Assembly: GCA_900553635.1 (NCBI GenBank)
Contig: USDU01000012.1
Coordinates: 1 to 22,157, forward strand
Reading direction: 5' to 3'
Origin: an uncultured Lachnospiraceae bacterium
Lineage (GTDB): Bacteria > Bacillota_A > Clostridia > Lachnospirales > Lachnospiraceae
Length of the DNA: 22,157 bases
How positions within the stretch are numbered: position 1 is the first letter of the stretch; each line of letters starts with the position of its first letter. Below are positions 21,605 through 22,157 of the stretch, in pieces. The notes beneath the pieces are model-generated. The model did not search any database. It had not been told where the DNA came from and worked only from the letters and a program-made list of their open reading frames with translations. A program made the translations under genes and the position numbers.

Positions 21605-21629
21605 AAAGTATTTTTAATGGAAAAGTAAT

Positions 21630-21714
21630 GGGATAGCTATCCCGCGAGGTGTTTTGGCATTATATGCTAAAATCCCGAGTATAGTACGCGCGAAAGCCTG
21701 CTATGCAGGCTTTC
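21630..21714. other. Cluster of nested inverted repeats after uvrA
   Basis: Three stem-forming units follow one another: the perfect palindrome GGGATAGCTATCCC (21630-21643), TTTTGGCAT-TAT-ATGCTAAAA (21652-21672, one G-T pair), and the perfect GAAAGCCTGC-TAT-GCAGGCTTTC (21692-21714). None has a good T-tail. It could be a structured RNA, a dispersed repeat, or part of the 3' end of the uvrBA transcript. I cannot match it to a named RNA family. Confidence 0.55.
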
Positions 21715-21727
21715 TGTGCATTTTAAT

Positions 21728-21780
21728 CCTCGGAAAAGGGAATAAATTTCCTTTTTCGAGGGTTGTTTTTATTTATTTTT
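21728..21780 (+). terminator. Terminator of the uvrBA operon (or attenuator before murB)
   Basis: CCTCGGAAAAGG (21728-21739) pairs with CCTTTTTCGAGG (21750-21761) over 12 positions, one of them a G-T wobble. Long T-rich runs follow to 21780. Confidence 0.85.
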
Positions 21781-21806
21781 TCGCATATACTAAAACAGAG
21801 TATAGA
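21778..21806 (+). promoter_or_regulatory. Possible murB promoter
   Basis: TTTTCG (21778-21783), 17 bases, TATAGA (21801-21806). The -35 is weak and overlaps the terminator T-tail, so this is tentative. Confidence 0.3.
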
Positions 21807-21834
21807 AACAACCAAATCCAATGGAGTACACACA

Positions 21835-22157
21835 ATGATTCAGAAATTATATAAAATCCTTTGCAATATAAATGAAGCTGCCAATGTCCTGCGGGACGAG
21901 CCCATGAGCCGTCATACCACCTTTCGCATCGGTGGCCCGGCGGCCGTTTTCTGCATGCCTCAGACGGTACCGCAGCTGGCAGACACGGTAAAGGCCTGCG
22001 TGGAAGCTGGCGTCCCCTATTATATCCTGGGGAATGGCAGCAATGTGCTGGTGAGCGACGAAGGATATGAGGGCGTCATCATCCAACTGTTCCGTAATAT
22101 GGACGGCATTCGCGTAAATGGCACCGAGCTGGAAGTAGAAGCCGGAGCACTGTTGGT
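21835..22157 (+). CDS. murB: UDP-N-acetylenolpyruvoylglucosamine reductase (3' end beyond window)
   Basis: The first 107 residues are visible, starting at ATG 21835 with GGAG 8 bases upstream. MurB is the FAD-dependent cytosolic enzyme that reduces UDP-GlcNAc-enolpyruvate to UDP-MurNAc in peptidoglycan synthesis. The FAD_binding_4 start is clear: MSRHTTFRIGGPAAVFCMP (24-42), then YYILGNGSNVLVSDEGYEGV (71-90), which holds the flavin phosphate-binding loop, then VEAGAL at the edge. The 23 residues before the domain are usual for Gram-positive MurB. In related clostridia murB near uvrA is often followed by rapZ and whiA, so those would be expected just outside the window; that is inference. Confidence 0.95.
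   Translation, partial: MIQKLYKILCNINEAANVLRDEPMSRHTTFRIGGPAAVFCMPQTVPQLADTVKACVEAGVPYYILGNGSNVLVSDEGYEGVIIQLFRNMDGIRVNGTELEVEAGALL

Overview
The window reads as a low-to-moderate GC Gram-positive chromosome, most likely a gut-type clostridium of the Lachnospiraceae. The grounds are strong AGGAGG-type ribosome binding sites with several TTG starts, clear TTGACA/TATAAT promoters, T-tailed hairpin terminators, a uvrB-uvrA-murB order, a long-form RsmH, and a NifX/FKBP fusion gene. The assignment is inferred from gene content and not from a marker sequence. No tRNA, rRNA, CRISPR array, transposase or integrase was seen.

Layout. Positions 1-2528 (minus strand) hold a two-component module: a membrane histidine kinase of the LytS/YehU type, followed 5 bases later by a response regulator cut by the left edge of the window. 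From about 2630 to 7850 lies a patchy, partly AT-rich accessory stretch. It starts with an orphan C-terminal tRNA-binding domain of methionyl-tRNA synthetase. A tight three-gene operon follows (Xre-type regulator, OLD-like AAA ATPase, DUF3226-type Toprim protein) with its own promoter bracketed by two copies of a palindromic operator. After it come a short four-CxxC zinc-ribbon protein that looks like a severed N-terminus, a fusion of a microbial PARG-like domain with DUF1810, and a remnant of a DUF1016/YhcG-type nuclease. This is the most likely place for a defence-type system.

From 7876 to the end the gene order looks like stable core chromosome: a CYTH-domain protein, RsmH-type rRNA methyltransferase, a NifX-linker-SlyD/FKBP fusion, an M20 amidohydrolase, a sigma factor covalently joined to a membrane anchor and large extracellular domain plus a 60-residue companion, a malic enzyme divergent from a LysR regulator, the nucleotide-excision-repair genes uvrB and uvrA, and the start of murB.

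How the parts work together. UvrB and UvrA form the damage-recognition complex, and a GAAC-N4-GTTC LexA-like box sits upstream of uvrB inside the loop of the preceding terminator. The LysR gene and the malic enzyme gene share a compact divergent promoter with a T-N11-A box over the predicted lysR start site. The Xre-ATPase-Toprim operon appears self-repressed by its first gene, as expected for a potentially toxic nuclease system. The membrane-bound sigma factor would couple an external signal directly to transcription without a separate anti-sigma factor.
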